The notes: generated from the sequence alone by a model not told the origin. A DNA stretch of 64,000 nt from Xanthostigma xanthostigma (GCA_963575645.1 OY754467.1:7998001-8062000); one strand, 5' to 3'; shown: positions 23,081-34,099, counted from the stretch's first letter. Numbers and translations: made by a program.

Positions 23081-23599
23081 GTACTTATTCAGAAACTCAT
23101 GATTTGCGGTATCGAGCCATAAACACTGAGAATTCCACTGTAGGCAATTTCGTTAAAAACTAAAAATACCGCCGTGGTATCTGCTATCATTTTACCAATA
23201 CTGTCAAAAGTGATATCATCAATTAAAGTAAATGTTCAAACATGTTAACTAATTAAATATATATAAAATCTGGTCTGAGTATCGAATATTTTGCAAACAA
23301 GTAGACCGGCCGATCGCAAAAACGCTTTTATAAATTCTGTATGCGGATAACGAAAATCGTAAAAAATACATAAAATCTTATAATTATTGTGTTCAGTAGT
23401 TTATGTCTTTTTGATCCATAAAAAATCACAGCGTACCGTTTTTTAGAATATTTATTACTAAATTACTATATTATGTACGTCGATTTTAAAGAATTTGTTG
23501 CTGGAACTTTCAATATTCAGTCAGTAGAGCCACTCGTAAAAAACGTACCGTTTCTACAAAGAATAGATGTGTTTCGGGCATTATAGTGTTGTGTAAAGG
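23081..23599. other. No gene seen
   Basis: No recognisable frame, RNA or repeat except the start of the X element outer arm near 23598. Confidence 0.35.
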
Positions 23600-23985
23600 A
23601 CCCCACACAAATCTTATGGGTTAAATTGATCGAAAATGGTTTTATTATACAGTTTAAAGGTCACTAAGAAAAAGTGTCCATGCGCGCATAGCCTAAAAAC
23701 CGATAAATTGTTAGCTACAGATATGTTTAGCGAGATTTTAGATATATGGATATCCATTGAATTCACAATCTTAAAAAATCCTAAGCTCTATAGAAATATG
23801 TTTTCGAGTGCGCTGAATCTGAATTCTATAATTTAAAAAAAAGCACAAAAGTTGAACTTGTTTGTGAATTCAATAGATATCCCTATATCTAAAACGTTGC
23901 TAAACATATCTGTAGCTAAAAATCTATTGGTTTTTAGGCTATGCGCACATGGACATTTTTTCTTAGTGACCTTTAAACTATAAAT
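23600..23985. mobile_element. Foldback element X, copy 1
   Basis: Arms 23635-23768 and 23863-23983 are inverted copies (AAAGGTCACTAAGAAAAAGT, GCATAGCCTAAAAACC, GGATATCCATTGAATTCACA). The longer copy 2 is at 54419-55666. The short frames on each strand are the two arms. Confidence 0.8.
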
Positions 23986-24227
23986 AATAGATTCAGCGTA
24001 TTTTATTCTAAGGGTGACAGGAACACGGATGAAAAGGGGGCAAGGGAACCCTTGAAAAAGGGGTGGTGGAAGAAATGAAGCGGTATGGGAAATGTTAATA
24101 TTAAGCAAATCTAATATATTTTATTTTTCCAAAATCCCAAATCTCTTCGTGTTTTCATGCATTTCGCAAATCGGTAACTTTTTATGGCACCAAATCCTTC
24201 TTGGCCCTTTTGATGTTAAAATCTTAG

Positions 24228-24395
24228 ATTAACGTCTGATTAGAACTCTTCAATAAATAAAATTATCGACCAATTTTTTCAGACAAATATATTTACAAGA
24301 AATAATAATTAATACATTAACGTTTAGGTCCGGATTTGAACCTTCTTCAGAACTGATCTAAAAAATATAAAAATTGATTAATAATTAATGTCTAA
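24228..24395. repeat. FB-alpha foldback, one arm
   Basis: Homologous to 39704-39835. The core on the minus strand (24322-24350) has CTGAAGA, A, then GGTTC / GGACC as the stem, so its stem differs from the 39.9-kb copy by paired changes. The GAAAC has become TAAAC. Confidence 0.65.
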
Positions 24396-24424
24396 TTGGT
24401 TTTGATGTTAACCGAACTTCTGTA

Positions 24425-25100
24425 GAAAAATTGGTTGTCTGTAAAGTCGGTTTACGGACGATAGTTTTACGTGATAACGTATTCCGTAATACATAACCTA
24501 AACCTCCCAAAATTTGGTTTCAATCCGCTTATCCTTGGTGTCGGAATGATAAGAAATGTCAAAAGTGACGTTTGCAACTGTCAAAGTATTATGTTCTAAT
24601 AATAATTAGTTATTCCAATACTTAACTTAGAAGGCGTTGCATTTCACAAAATACTAATGTCAAAAAATTGAATTAAACATTAGAAATGCAGCCGTTTTCA
24701 TGTTAAGACAAGACATACGTTATTTTCTAATTTCCATGTACGGCAAACAAAGACGACCGAAAGCGTCGCGCCATGCATTAGACAACATTGCATTTATACA
24801 GCTATTTTTCTATATAAATTTGTATAAAAAAACTGTTTAGGCAAATTCTGTTATACGAAATCTATGTAAAATGTTCTCCTCTTTCGTTTAAGACTGGTTT
24901 CAAACCGATCTGATCTAAATTGAGCGAGAAATTAGCAAAAAGCACGCACAGGGTCAGGCGGAACGTTACGCGTTAGGAACGTTACGCGTTACGAACGTTA
25001 GGAACGTTACACTTTTTCGTGCATGCAGCCGGTGTTTTATCAATTTATAAGATTGGTGATTCATCAATTTATAAGACGTTATCACGTCAAAAAGTTCCTT
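24425..25100 (+). mobile_element. K element (TTGGTTGTCTGTAAAGTCGG family), copy 1
   Basis: Starts TTGGTTGTCTGTAAAGTCGG, followed by GTTTTACGTGATAACG, and ends AAGACGTTATCACGTCAAAA, so ACGTGATAACG / CGTTATCACGT are subterminal inverted repeats. Near the right end is a small tandem tract of GAACGTTACGCGTTA-like units (24960-25010). Other copies: 37700-38164, 56218-56480, 56823-57372 and 62466-63050. Confidence 0.75.
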
Positions 25101-25559
25101 CACAGTGCCGAAGTGCTGGTTGTGACTATGTCACACTTCCCGACAGACAGTGTGTACTATATACGGTTTCAATTAATTATCGAGATGTAAAAGAAATTGA
25201 AACATGATCTTTATACAAATTCAAATACATGTTTTTGAATACGTAGCATAGAACGCGTGGAACAAGATGTATAGATTGCAAAGGTTGCCTCGTTTCGTTG
25301 AATGTTAGTGGAGGGATGACTTCATCCGGCGAATCTGTCAATTGATTACGTGGCAAAGGCAACGGCAGTTGTTTATAAACTTTGATAGTTACAACTAATG
25401 TCAAAGAAGTCAAAAGACGGGATATTGATATTATTGTAAAAAATTAAATTTTTAAGCTGAGAGATTGTAAATTACGTTTTTGATCTTCTCATTGTAGATT
25501 GATAAAATTATTAACGGTCCGCCAACGCTGATTGGTTAATTTATTAACCTCTACACGAA
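25101..25559. other. No gene seen
   Basis: The 78-codon minus frame at 25177-25413 has no motif I recognise. No other feature. Confidence 0.35.
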
Positions 25560-25937
25560 ATAAGTTTTCATAATCCCTCATTTTTATCCGACTACGGCGA
25601 AGCCGAAAGGAAGGGTTATGAGTTTAGCAGTCTACGTATGTTTGTATTTACGGATGTTCCACCGTAGCGCCTAAACTATTCATCCGATTTTGATAAATAA
25701 GGTGTCAATCGATTCGTTATTATGGCCCGCGTGACATAGGCTACATTTATTTTTGAATTTTGGTCCCAGAGGGGAGCAAATTGAAAACAAATATAAAATA
25801 GGTTCAAAAAAAATCATTTGAATAAAAAATAAAACCCGACTACTGAAAAATTTGAAACAAGAAAATATTCTCATCTGAGGATAGCCGTCGTCGTATGCCA
25901 TCTCATATAACATAATAATAATAAAACATGTTTTATT
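25560..25937. repeat. Left arm of an element split by the Harbinger insertion
   Basis: CCGACTACGGCGAAGCCGAA near 25588 is a common moth transposon phrase. Positions 25830-25905 (CCCGACTACTGAAAA, AAACAAGAAAATATTCTCAT) are the inverted match of 26858-26925. The Harbinger element sits between them. Confidence 0.6.
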
Positions 25938-26646
25938 AAGGCCCCCATACACCTCGTTCTTTTTTGGCAGTTTTCATCGTCACGATAAAACACGTCGGTC
26001 AAAACCGAAGTGTGTGGGCAAAAACTGTCGATGAAACACGGCAGTTTTTATATCTGCCGAATCTTGATTTTAAACACGACGTGTTTGCTGGTTGTCGTTT
26101 CAAATCGTAATGTGTGGCGCTTTCCGATAAGAATCGACGTGTTTATTCAGTGGTGCGACGTACAGCAAATAAGTCATATTAATTAAATGATTGTAATTAG
26201 TTTGAGTATTGATTTATATTTTAATAATAACTCAAAATAAGTATGTTCGTCCATTCTCAGGTAATTGAACCAATCCCCAGGTTCAAGTTTCAGCTCGCTC
26301 AATTCATACAATTGTATCGAAAATTAAACCAATCTCCTGGTTCTAGTCGTAATTCATTTAGAAGATTTACGTGTGAAAATTGCCTGCGTTTAAGTAACCA
26401 TTCTTTAGTCCATTTTGAACGTTTTCTTTTTGAAAATTTTAATTTTATAGCCACTGCGGCTGCAACTGCTAACGTTGTCATAGGATCCATCAAAGCAGAT
26501 CGTATTAATGATGCCACGACTTCAGAAAAACTGAACGAAACAACGCCTCTGTGTGGATATGGCCGTTGTTCGTGTTTAATTAACCGTACAGTTTTACCCG
26601 TGCGGTTAAAACTGCCAAAAAAGAACGAGGTGTATGGGGGCCTTTG
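25938..26646 (-). mobile_element. PIF/Harbinger-derived element, internally deleted
   Basis: Perfect terminal inverted repeats of about 37 bp begin AAGGCCCCCATACACCTCGT and end with the exact complement. The interior still encodes the start of a Harbinger transposase on the minus strand. The flanking triplets do not form a clean 3-bp duplication, so the exact edges are uncertain. Confidence 0.75.
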
Positions 26647-26652
26647 AGTCAA
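26299..26652 (-). pseudogene. Harbinger (HARBI1-like) transposase N-terminal fragment
   Basis: The last 45 residues of this 117-codon frame, KRKRSKWTKEWLLKRRQFSH then NLLNELRLEPGDWFNF, match the N-terminal leader of insect Harbinger/HARBI1-like nucleases (basic K/R-R-x-W-x-x-x-W-L, then LL-EL). The DDE catalytic domain is absent. The first residues are read through the terminal repeat, so the apparent start is artificial. The overlapping plus frame 26243-26647 is its shadow. Confidence 0.6.
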
Positions 26653-26940
26653 ATTTTTATAAAGTAGAAGATTTTTTTAATTTTTTAATTTTTTTTATAT
26701 GACGCAATTTACATTCTTTGAAATTTTATAAATAAAGGTTATATTATTATTATTATACTATATGAGACCCCTCCAGATGTATAGCGTGATGGAGCTTATG
26801 ATCGCTTACTACTGTTAAAATGTAAATGTTTTGTTAGGGTAGGTGGTATATTATGAGCACGGCTATCCACAGATGAGAATATTTTCTTGTTTCATACTTT
26901 TCAGTAGTCGGGTTTTAGTTTTTAAAATTATTTGGTAAGC
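26647..26940. repeat. Right arm of the element split by the Harbinger insertion
   Basis: Carries GATGAGAATATTTTCTTGTT and CAGTAGTCGGGTTTTA, inverted partners of 25830-25905. Confidence 0.55.
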
Positions 26941-27329
26941 GCTTGACGTAATTACGATAGAAGAGTGTATTTGAATTGACCGCTTACTTGAAATGAGAGG
27001 TTGCGATATTCAGAATCTAGCCATTAGCAGTCAGTCGACAAGTATTTTGTATGTCTCGTGTTTTGAAATAAAAAATTACTTACAATCTGCGGCTCGTCAC
27101 CGGACACTTATCTTTATGTTAAACTAACGATGTTAAATGATCGGTGATTATTATTAAATAGGTTAAAAATCACAGATCTTCTTGTGAGTTATTTCCTTGA
27201 TTATTAGTTTAGGGACTACTCGGGCAGATTATGAGTTTAACCCTTTCGGCCCTGGCGCTCATTTTAATGGACATATACTAGTCTAACGCGTGTAATTTAA
27301 GTCAGCGTAATTAAACATCAAATATAAAC
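26941..27329. other. No gene seen
   Basis: No recognisable frame, RNA gene or repeat. Confidence 0.4.
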
Positions 27330-27505
27330 ATTTTTTATTTATTTATTTATTTAATTCCCAAATACTTAGTTATGATACATTTTTTTTTACAAATTTTGGA
27401 GTTGGAATAATCCTGCCCAACTTGGCTGAAGCCAGTGCTAGGGCAGGAGTATGGTTTTAGGGTGTGTGTAAAAATATAAAAAATAAATAAATAAATAAAA
27501 GTACA
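27330..27505 (-). repeat. LINE-like 3' end
   Basis: Contains CCTGCCCAACTTGGCTGAAG and GTGCTAGGGCAGGAG between (TTTA)n and (AAAT)n tracts. A related block in the opposite orientation is at 53056-53175. Phrases like CTCCTGCCCTAGCACT are typical of LINE 3' regions in moths; the subfamily is not assigned. Confidence 0.5.
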
Positions 27506-27728
27506 AAATAAAAAAACATAAAAAAATAAAGATTAAAAATAATAAAGAATACTATTATATATGCAATTATTGCATTGTGCTTGTATTGGGGCTTATCTGA
27601 GATGTAGGCATGCCAAACAAAACAAAATGTTTGCAGGTCGAAATATCGAGTCAAGTGTTAACCGCAGCTATGGATTCACGCAAAGCTGGTAAACAAGTGC
27701 GTCTGATTATGTATTACTTAGTATTGTA
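27506..27728. other. No gene seen
   Basis: AT-rich. The 65-codon minus frame at 27457-27654 is a hydrophobic run produced by (AAAT)n sequence. Confidence 0.4.
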
Positions 27729-27979
27729 GCAAGTTTTGTTACATTAACTCTCTCTCTCTTTTTTGTAATATTGTCAAAATTAATTTCCCTTAGCTATACG
27801 CTGGAAAAATAAATGTTGTTATTATTTTGGAAAAATTTAATTGATTAATTTCTTCTCTAGAGAAAAAAATAATTTTTCCAAAATAATAACAACATTCATT
27901 TTTCCAGCGTATAGCTAAGGGAAATTAATTTTGACAATATTACAAAAAAGAGAGAGAGAGTTAATGTAACAAAACTTGC
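27729..27979. mobile_element. Foldback element with nearly identical arms
   Basis: Left arm 27729-27838 and right arm 27871-27979 are almost perfect inverted copies (CTATACGCTGGAAAAAT versus ATTTTTCCAGCGTATAG; AACTCTCTCTCTC versus GAGAGAGAGAGTT). The 32-nt spacer contains CTCTAGAG. High arm identity suggests a recent origin. Confidence 0.85.
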
Positions 27980-28340
27980 TCCATTACAGTACTTATAACT
28001 TACGTATTTTCATGATGTAATTTATTTTTCTTGTGCTGATATTTATTTATTTCATGATTTAATTTAACTAATTATACTTAAAAAGTAATTAAACATCCTA
28101 TGCTATAGTGATTACCGTAAAAAATATTTTCCAAAATTCTGTAAATGTTAAATTTAGTTCGAAGGGGTTAAGGCGAACCGTTGCAAATAAAAACATCTAA
28201 ATAAAAGTTAAAAAAGAATTTAATAGCATTATTAACGCCGTTATTTATACTGCCTTTCAATTGGTCTACGTCGTCACTCATTTGTGTCACTGTTTTTCGT
28301 TACTATTATTTTCCCGCCAAATCGACGAGCAAAAAAAATA
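27980..28340. other. No gene seen
   Basis: No feature recognised. Confidence 0.4.
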
Positions 28341-28515
28341 AAAGATTTGAAAAAACATACGTCATGTCTTCAATGTTCCAAAATCGGTCTTCAAAAAAAT
28401 AATTTTGAAGTGAAACTTCTTTAATGGGGCATAAGAAATTTCACTTCAAAATTATTTTTTTGGAAACCGATTTTGAAACACTGAAGACATGACGTGTAGT
28501 TTTCCAAATCGATTT
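28341..28515. mobile_element. Short foldback element
   Basis: Arms 28341-28415 and 28439-28515 pair through CATACGTCATGTCTTCA / TGAAGACATGACGTGTA and AAAATAATTTTGAAGTGAAA / TTTCACTTCAAAATTATTTT, with a loop of about 23 nt. Confidence 0.85.
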
Positions 28516-28836
28516 TTTTTAACGTACTCGTGTTTGTCGACGGAAATGCAACTTTCTAACTTAAATAGGTATGTCCAATCAGAAAATCCTCTGACATATC
28601 TGCTATACTTACCTCTGTAATTATTATAATATCTAATGGGATATCCTTAATGGTGTGTTTGACATCCTGTGCTATAATAATCAAGCCATAATAAAACTGT
28701 TCTCTAATTAGTTATCGATATATTTAATAATAATGCAACTAAGTAGATCTAATTTTATTATTTTATAAAACATCGAATCTAATTAAGATATTCTAAACTA
28801 TAGGCAATAATGATTATTTTTATTTTTAGGTGCGAC
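28516..28836. other. No gene seen
   Basis: AT-rich flank of a hAT MITE; nothing recognised. Confidence 0.4.
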
Positions 28837-29110
28837 TAGTGATGTGTCGCTCCTGAGCGAGTCGTTCATAATGAACGACTCCTTTCTCGGAGCGAAGCGA
28901 GTCGCTCTTTCTTTTGTGAATGACTCACTCCGAGCGCCATTGCTCTGTGCTGAGCTATTCTGTACTGTTGCATTCGCACATTTACAGAGCGCACACAGCA
29001 CAGGCCACAAAGGTACTAATGAATTTTTCACGTACGGAGTCATCTTTGCTGAGTCATTTAATGTTGAATGACACACTGTCAGTGCAATAGTACTAAGCTT
29101 ACAGTGACAT
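28837..29110 (+). mobile_element. hAT-type MITE, right-truncated
   Basis: Begins TAGTGATGTGTCGCTCCTGA and is collinear with the left half of the complete copy at 36736-37343, stopping where a Helitron fragment begins. Both strands' 75-92-codon frames are chance frames within it. Confidence 0.75.
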
Positions 29111-29397
29111 GAGTACGCACATTCGTCTTAGTTTACTGAGATGAATGTTGTGTCCAAATTTCATGATGATCGAAGTTACCGTTCAAAAGTTTTTGTCGGA
29201 CGGACAAATTTTGAGTTACATTTTTCATTGATGCTCCGCTCCTATTGGTCGTAGCGTGATATTATATGGCCTATAGTCTTTCTCGATAAATGGGCTATCC
29301 AACAAAAAACAAATTTCAATTCGAACCAGTAGTTCCTGAGATTAGCGCGTTCAACCAACTAACCTAACAAACAAACAAACTCCAGCTTTATATATTA
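29111..29397 (-). mobile_element. tRNA-Lys Helitron family, truncated copy H1
   Basis: Reverse complement of the family seen whole at 48725-49346 (GTTCCTGAGATTAGCGCGTT, GCTCCGCTCCTATTGGTCGT). The middle, including the tRNA-like part, and the CTAG end are missing. Confidence 0.75.
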
Positions 29398-30190
29398 CTA
29401 GCGGTCCCGTCCGGTTTCACCCGGGTGCAAAAGAACGAATGGGGAAGGGAGGGACATGAGTAAGCACATTCATCTTAGATTACCGAGACAAATGTTGGGT
29501 CCAAATTTTTTGCAGTTTTTGGCAGTTTCCTGCTTTATTACTTATTTTGAACTCAAACCTCCATTTTTGATGAAAATATTTTTTATAAGTAATAATTATT
29601 TATTTTAAATCAATAATTACTGTATAATTAATAAAATATAATAAATATTTAATTGAAAACACTGTAGGAAAATTATTTTTATATATTATAGGTACTGTAA
29701 TAGTTTTCAAATGAGCTATTATTTAGATTTATTTAATTTTAATTAGTCGTAAATAAAACTAAAATAAATTTAAATGATAGCCTTAGAAGGAAGCAATTAA
29801 GAAAATTAAAAAAAAAAAACATTAAAAACATATTCGTACAAGGTGGGGCTCGAACCCACGACCCTGAGATTAAGAGTCGAGCGCTCTACCGACTGAGCTA
29901 ACCGAGCTTCTGTACGTGTGGCGCTAATATTGGGATATTCAGTTAGGGCATTTCACCTGAATATAATTATATCGTGAAAAATTTTGACTGACATTCTGAC
30001 ACATTTTTCATTGATTTTCCGCTCCTATTAGTCGTAGCGTGATATTATATAGCCTATAGCCTTCCTCGATAAAATGGGCTAACCATCAAAAAAATTTTTT
30101 TTCAATTCGAACCAGTATAGTTCCTGAGATTAAAGCGTTCAAACAAACAAACAAACAAACTCTTCTGCTTTATATAGGTATTAGTATAGA
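29398..30190 (-). mobile_element. Helitron with tRNA-Lys-like cargo, copy H2
   Basis: Read on the minus strand it begins TCTATACTAA (30190 downward) and ends CTAG (29398-29401), lying between A and T. The tail, GGGTGAAACCGGACGGGACC, can form a short CCGG/CCGG hairpin before CTAG. The same family occurs at 41632, 45003 and 48725, each with a tRNA-like insert at the same place. Confidence 0.8.
29835..29907 (-). tRNA. tRNA-Lys(CTT)-like sequence in a Helitron
   Basis: The 73-nt minus-strand sequence has an A box (TAGCTCAGTCGG), an anticodon arm with CTCTTAAT giving CTT (lysine), and a TΨC arm, GTGGGTTCGAGCCCCAC, that pairs fully. The acceptor ends (GCTCGGT versus TTGTACG) do not pair, so it is probably not processed as a tRNA. 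It is the best preserved of the four Lys-like modules. Confidence 0.7.
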
Positions 30191-30203
30191 TAATAAATTT
30201 TTT

Positions 30204-30391
30204 ACGCCTGAAGTTTTCATAGGGATCCCTAATTTAACTCGATTAATAATATAGCCTATGTTACTCAGCGATAATGTAGCATTCTATTAGTGAAGGAATT
30301 TTTAAAATCGGTCCAGTAGTTTTTGAGTTTATTCATTACAAACAAAAATACAAATCTTTTCTCTTTATAATATTGGTACTTGTAGATAGAT
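30204..30391 (-). mobile_element. Lep1-type Helitron fragment
   Basis: Reverse complement of the Lep1 body (TAAAATCGGTCCAGTAGTTT, AGCCTATGTTACTCAGCGAT) ending at the 5' side near TTATAATATTGG. The CTAG end is not intact. Confidence 0.65.
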
Positions 30392-30735
30392 GGAAACAGT
30401 TGAACGTGTCAGCTCTCTTTTATTTATGCGCGTTTGTACATTAATTAACGACAGTATCAAATCAGTTAACACAGAGATATAAACTCATTAATATTTTAAG
30501 AACATTTACATATTAATGCGACGTATGTCTGTCAACACGGCCCGATTTACATCTAGTAATCGCGTCGCAGCCTTTACGGACTCGCAAACTATATTATTAT
30601 TATTATCAGCGAAACACGAGTTGAATTAAGATAGCTAAAACTTGTTCGAATCAAATCCTTCAGATTTTAAATACGTGTAATTCTTGTCTTAAATTGACAA
30701 AAAGCAACTCGTCCAGCTTGGGATGTTAAAAAAAA
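30392..30735. other. No gene seen
   Basis: No feature recognised. Confidence 0.4.
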
Positions 30736-31144
30736 GGGTAGTATTTAAACGAGTGACTGTAAATTACAATTTTGGGTGACAAAAATAATCAATTTGGGTT
30801 ACTGTATTACTAAGTGAGCGACTGACTGCGCGTGACGAGAAAATAATAGTTGGGTGACTAAATTACTAAGTGAGCGACTGACTGCGCGTGACGAGAAATC
30901 AACAGAACAGCAACTTACAAACATCCATTTGAATTACTTAAAATACAAAATGGGAAACTTCATAATATTTGAGCGACCTAATATTTGTTTGAGTGTCAAC
31001 GTTACGTCCTGCATTTTTTTCAAAATTTGACAAATGATTTATTTATTCTGAGCGGCATTTTGTTAATATAGTTAATTGTTTGAATAGAACTGCGTTTTCT
31101 AAAAAATATATATTTAATTGACTGTCAATTAAATATACATTTTT
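30736..31144. mobile_element. Palindromic element W, copy 3, right half lost
   Basis: Collinear with copy 2 from AAACGAGTGACT through the central palindrome (TTTAATTGACTGTCAATTAA near 31112), then broken by the small MITE at 31145. Confidence 0.75.
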
Positions 31145-31279
31145 TTAACAAAATAATTCAATTATAGCCTGGAGTGCCAAATACTAAATTTTCTTTATAA
31201 TTAGCTACCAATGAAAAAATTGTAACATTTAATATCAAGCATCCCATGCTTTTTTACTATAATTGAATTATTTTGTTAA
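31145..31279. mobile_element. 135-bp MITE with 23-bp perfect inverted ends
   Basis: Begins TTAACAAAATAATTCAATTA and ends with the exact complement, TAATTGAATTATTTTGTTAA. It interrupts element W copy 3, so it inserted later. No coding capacity. Superfamily cannot be told; TTAA at both tips is noted. Confidence 0.8.
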
Positions 31280-31910
31280 TAATTATTTTCTACTTTTTAG
31301 TTTGCTATTAAAGCGTGTTTTTTTTTTTAATTTTTTTGAACCGTACTTACAGTTTTGCCAGCTTACAAACTTGCGTTCAAAATTGCTTTCTTTGTAAATA
31401 CTTCAATGCATCAAAACGTGCTAAATGCACGCGCCACAGCTAGTATAAGTACGGGATTAGATTATATGTTATTTATTTAATCTGGTGCACTCGGTATACG
31501 AAATCGGGGTGAGAAGATAATAAGTTGGCCCGCGCCAATCGAAGACCCGCAGAGCACACATGTTCGTCGCGATGGACCAGGTGCAAGCATCTTCTCTTAT
31601 AAGTTGGGCCCCCTCGAGTCTTGACTCCGTGACGACAAGCAGCGTGTGTTTGGACCCCGATCAAACTTTAATACCCTCCGTTATTTCACTATTGTATAAT
31701 ATTACGTATTGAATTTATTTCCCGTTTTCAATAGAAGCCCGAGAAAGATAGCCAATGAATTGCTGACAATAATTAAGGGATTTTACTTATATCATTCTAA
31801 TAGTCTATGTCCGCGGTTTCTTCACCAAATAATATTGTCTGTTTTTGGCTCAAGTGTTACTCAAAGTAAATGTGAGTCATTATGAGTGGAGAATCACAAA
31901 TAACAACTTT
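31280..31910. other. No gene seen; GC-rich block at 31470-31680
   Basis: Positions 31470-31680 are GC-richer than the surroundings and have no second copy in the window. A 63-codon minus frame (31473-31664) runs through it with no motif I recognise. It could be an exon or a repeat from elsewhere. Confidence 0.3.
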
Positions 31911-32930
31911 TACCATTCCAACCCACAAGTGGGGAATGGTACTAGTTTAGTAGTAAGTAAAGAACAAGCGATCCAAAAATTAGTTGTTAACAATTTTGTA
32001 GACAACGCCTACAGTGGCCAAATGATCCAGAAAAACGCAATTACATATATTAAATTTGCATTTATTGACTAACGTTTCGAAGGATTTACCGTCATCCTCA
32101 GAGTACAAATGCCGTCAAATATGTAATATTGTCAAAATAATAAAAAAAACATTATATGACGTAGATGATGATATTATGTATATAACATAATTTAGAATAA
32201 TATCCCAAATGATAATCATCCTTCGAAACGTTAGTCAATAAATGCAAATTTGATATCTGTAATTGCGTTTTCCTGGATCCTTTGTCCACTGTAGACTACG
32301 TCTACAAAATTGGTAAGGTTACTAGTTTAGGTCAAAAGTCACTTTTCAAAATTTTATAATATCTTTTCGTTTTGAGGTCCCCCGAATCCAAGAAACATAT
32401 TTTTGGAAAAACTCTGTACGTCTGTTAGTCTGTGAGCACGATTCAGGTTGAATGGATTGAAACCAAATTTTGGGAGGATGTTTGATACGTAATATGAAGA
32501 GCCCTGTTGTTTTTGAAAAAAATTGGCGCATGTGCAGATAAGAGATATGTACTATATCGGAGTTTTTTTATATAATAATTTTCATAACGGCTTATTATTC
32601 TATTTATTTTTCATAAAAGTTTCGTTAAAAATATTTTATCTCAACTTTACAGTTTCGGAAATATTTAGAAAAAAAATCAGCTGTTCTTTTTTGTTTTGTA
32701 GATCTGTCGGAAAGAAACTAGTAAAGCATGCTTTGATTAATTTTTACATGACGTGGAACATATTATGTAGGTAACCATGCCAACGAATAGCAAATATCAT
32801 ATTGAATACTAGCCATTACCCGCGTCACCTCACGCGATATCAGAAATTTTCTTTTCTTTATTATACTACCTATATCAAATGTCAAGATTTTGAAGTTGGA
32901 ATGGTCCCGTCGCCCAATTGGCTGGAAATT
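31911..32930 (-). mobile_element. HP element, copy E, with a nested insertion
   Basis: Hairpin ACCATTCC (31912) / GGAATGGT (ending 31940) at the 3' end and AATTGGCTGGAAATT at the 5' end. It is collinear with copy B except for a 370-bp insertion at 31951-32320. Confidence 0.8.
31951..32320. mobile_element. Foldback element nested in HP copy E
   Basis: Arms about 31990-32090 and 32222-32313 are inverted copies (TACAGTGGCCAAATGATCCA versus TGGATCCTTTGTCCACTGTA; ATTTATTGACTAACGTTTCG versus CGAAACGTTAGTCAATAAAT). It is flanked by ACTAGTTTAG on both sides (31941-31950 and 32321-32330), which looks like a target duplication. The loop side carries the CTGAGGA...GAAACG motif (32074-32101, minus). Confidence 0.8.
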
Positions 32931-33415
32931 ATTGTCTATTGGGACTTGACTGCTAATAGAAATTTAAACCATAAGCACATTATATTTTGCATGCTTTTAG
33001 TGGTCTTGTAATTTATTATTTTGGAAATAGAAAGTCATTTTATGCTATTTTCTTCTGACATAATTGATTCGTCAAAAAGAAGTTAGCTGACAAGCATGCT
33101 ATGATTAATTTTAAACAATTTGTTATCTATTTATAAATGATGCGCAGCATTCTCTAGCGTGTGGCTTACAACGTTCCCTTAATTTTTTTGACAAATATAT
33201 GTCCACGCTTCTTAATTCTTTTATCAAGGAACAAGAATTTTGCATAATATTCTGCATTGATATATTTTTAAAATGTTATATGCTTACAAGGTATTCCTTA
33301 TGCGTATACAATTTATTAATGAGTACCTACTTGGTTTTACCCGGCGTTGTCCGTCTTAATTCGTACTAATAATAAAACTGTAAAGAGAGATTTAACTTTT
33401 TTTTCTTATAATCTA
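32931..33415. other. No gene seen
   Basis: No feature recognised beyond short chance frames. Confidence 0.4.
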
Positions 33416-33655
33416 CTAGTGGGCGGTCCGGCTTCGCCCGAATTTGTAGATTGCTATCGTTTTTTCGTCGTCATACATTGCAAAATTGGGCTCCATGTAA
33501 TGCGCTTTCATTTTAACGCGATGATCTATGGCCTATGTCCATCCTGAAGGTCCATTCTAAATATTGGTGAAAACATTTTTGAAATCGGATGAGTAGTTTC
33601 GGAAATTACCTTCTACATCCAAACAAACTTTACCTCTTTATAATATTAGTGTAGC
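33416..33655 (-). mobile_element. Lep1-type Helitron, short
   Basis: CTAG at 33416-33419 and the other end near ACTAATATTATAAAG reversed (about 33636-33655). Body phrases match 11167-11400. Confidence 0.7.
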
Positions 33656-34099
33656 TATATCTCCTTCAGGTAAATTTAATGAAACTGTTATAATTGACCT
33701 TTTTCACATTGTCCGCCATAACTCTTAAAGCCCTAACTCGATTTCATTGAAATTTGGTACATGTCTAAAGGGCTCCAAAACTCAAAGGACAGGCTACTTT
33801 ATACCGGCTTTGCTCGCGTTGACATAAGAAAATAAAAAAGAAAAGTTTCTGTTAAAGCATGCAATGCCCTCGTTATTTTTTTAAGTGAAACTTCTGTAGC
33901 GACGTATCTGTAACGTTAAAGGGGAAGTAACGGCGGGGAAATACAATTCAAACCTTGATATTACGCAAAATGGTTAACGCCTCAATGAAACGAATTTTAG
34001 TGCCATACTTGCGGTCAGAACAATTATGGTCCCACTTGCGGCCAATCGCAATTATTAAAAAAACACAATGTTAGGTGCGCGAATTTGATAATTTCTAAA
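33656..34099. other. Transposon tail debris, no gene
   Basis: CTCGATTTCATTGAAATTTG near 33739 is typical of insect transposon 3' regions. No ends or frames recognised. Confidence 0.35.

Noticed and set aside
26243-26647. 134-codon plus-strand frame
   Set aside because: It is antisense to the Harbinger transposase fragment, which has recognisable family residues; the plus frame does not.
28798-29076. 75-92-codon frames on both strands
   Set aside because: Lie inside a hAT MITE; the second copy at 36.7 kb shows the same accidental frames with different lengths.
29835-29907. A functional tRNA-Lys gene
   Set aside because: Anticodon and TΨC arms are good, but the acceptor strands do not pair and the sequence is fixed inside a Helitron family.
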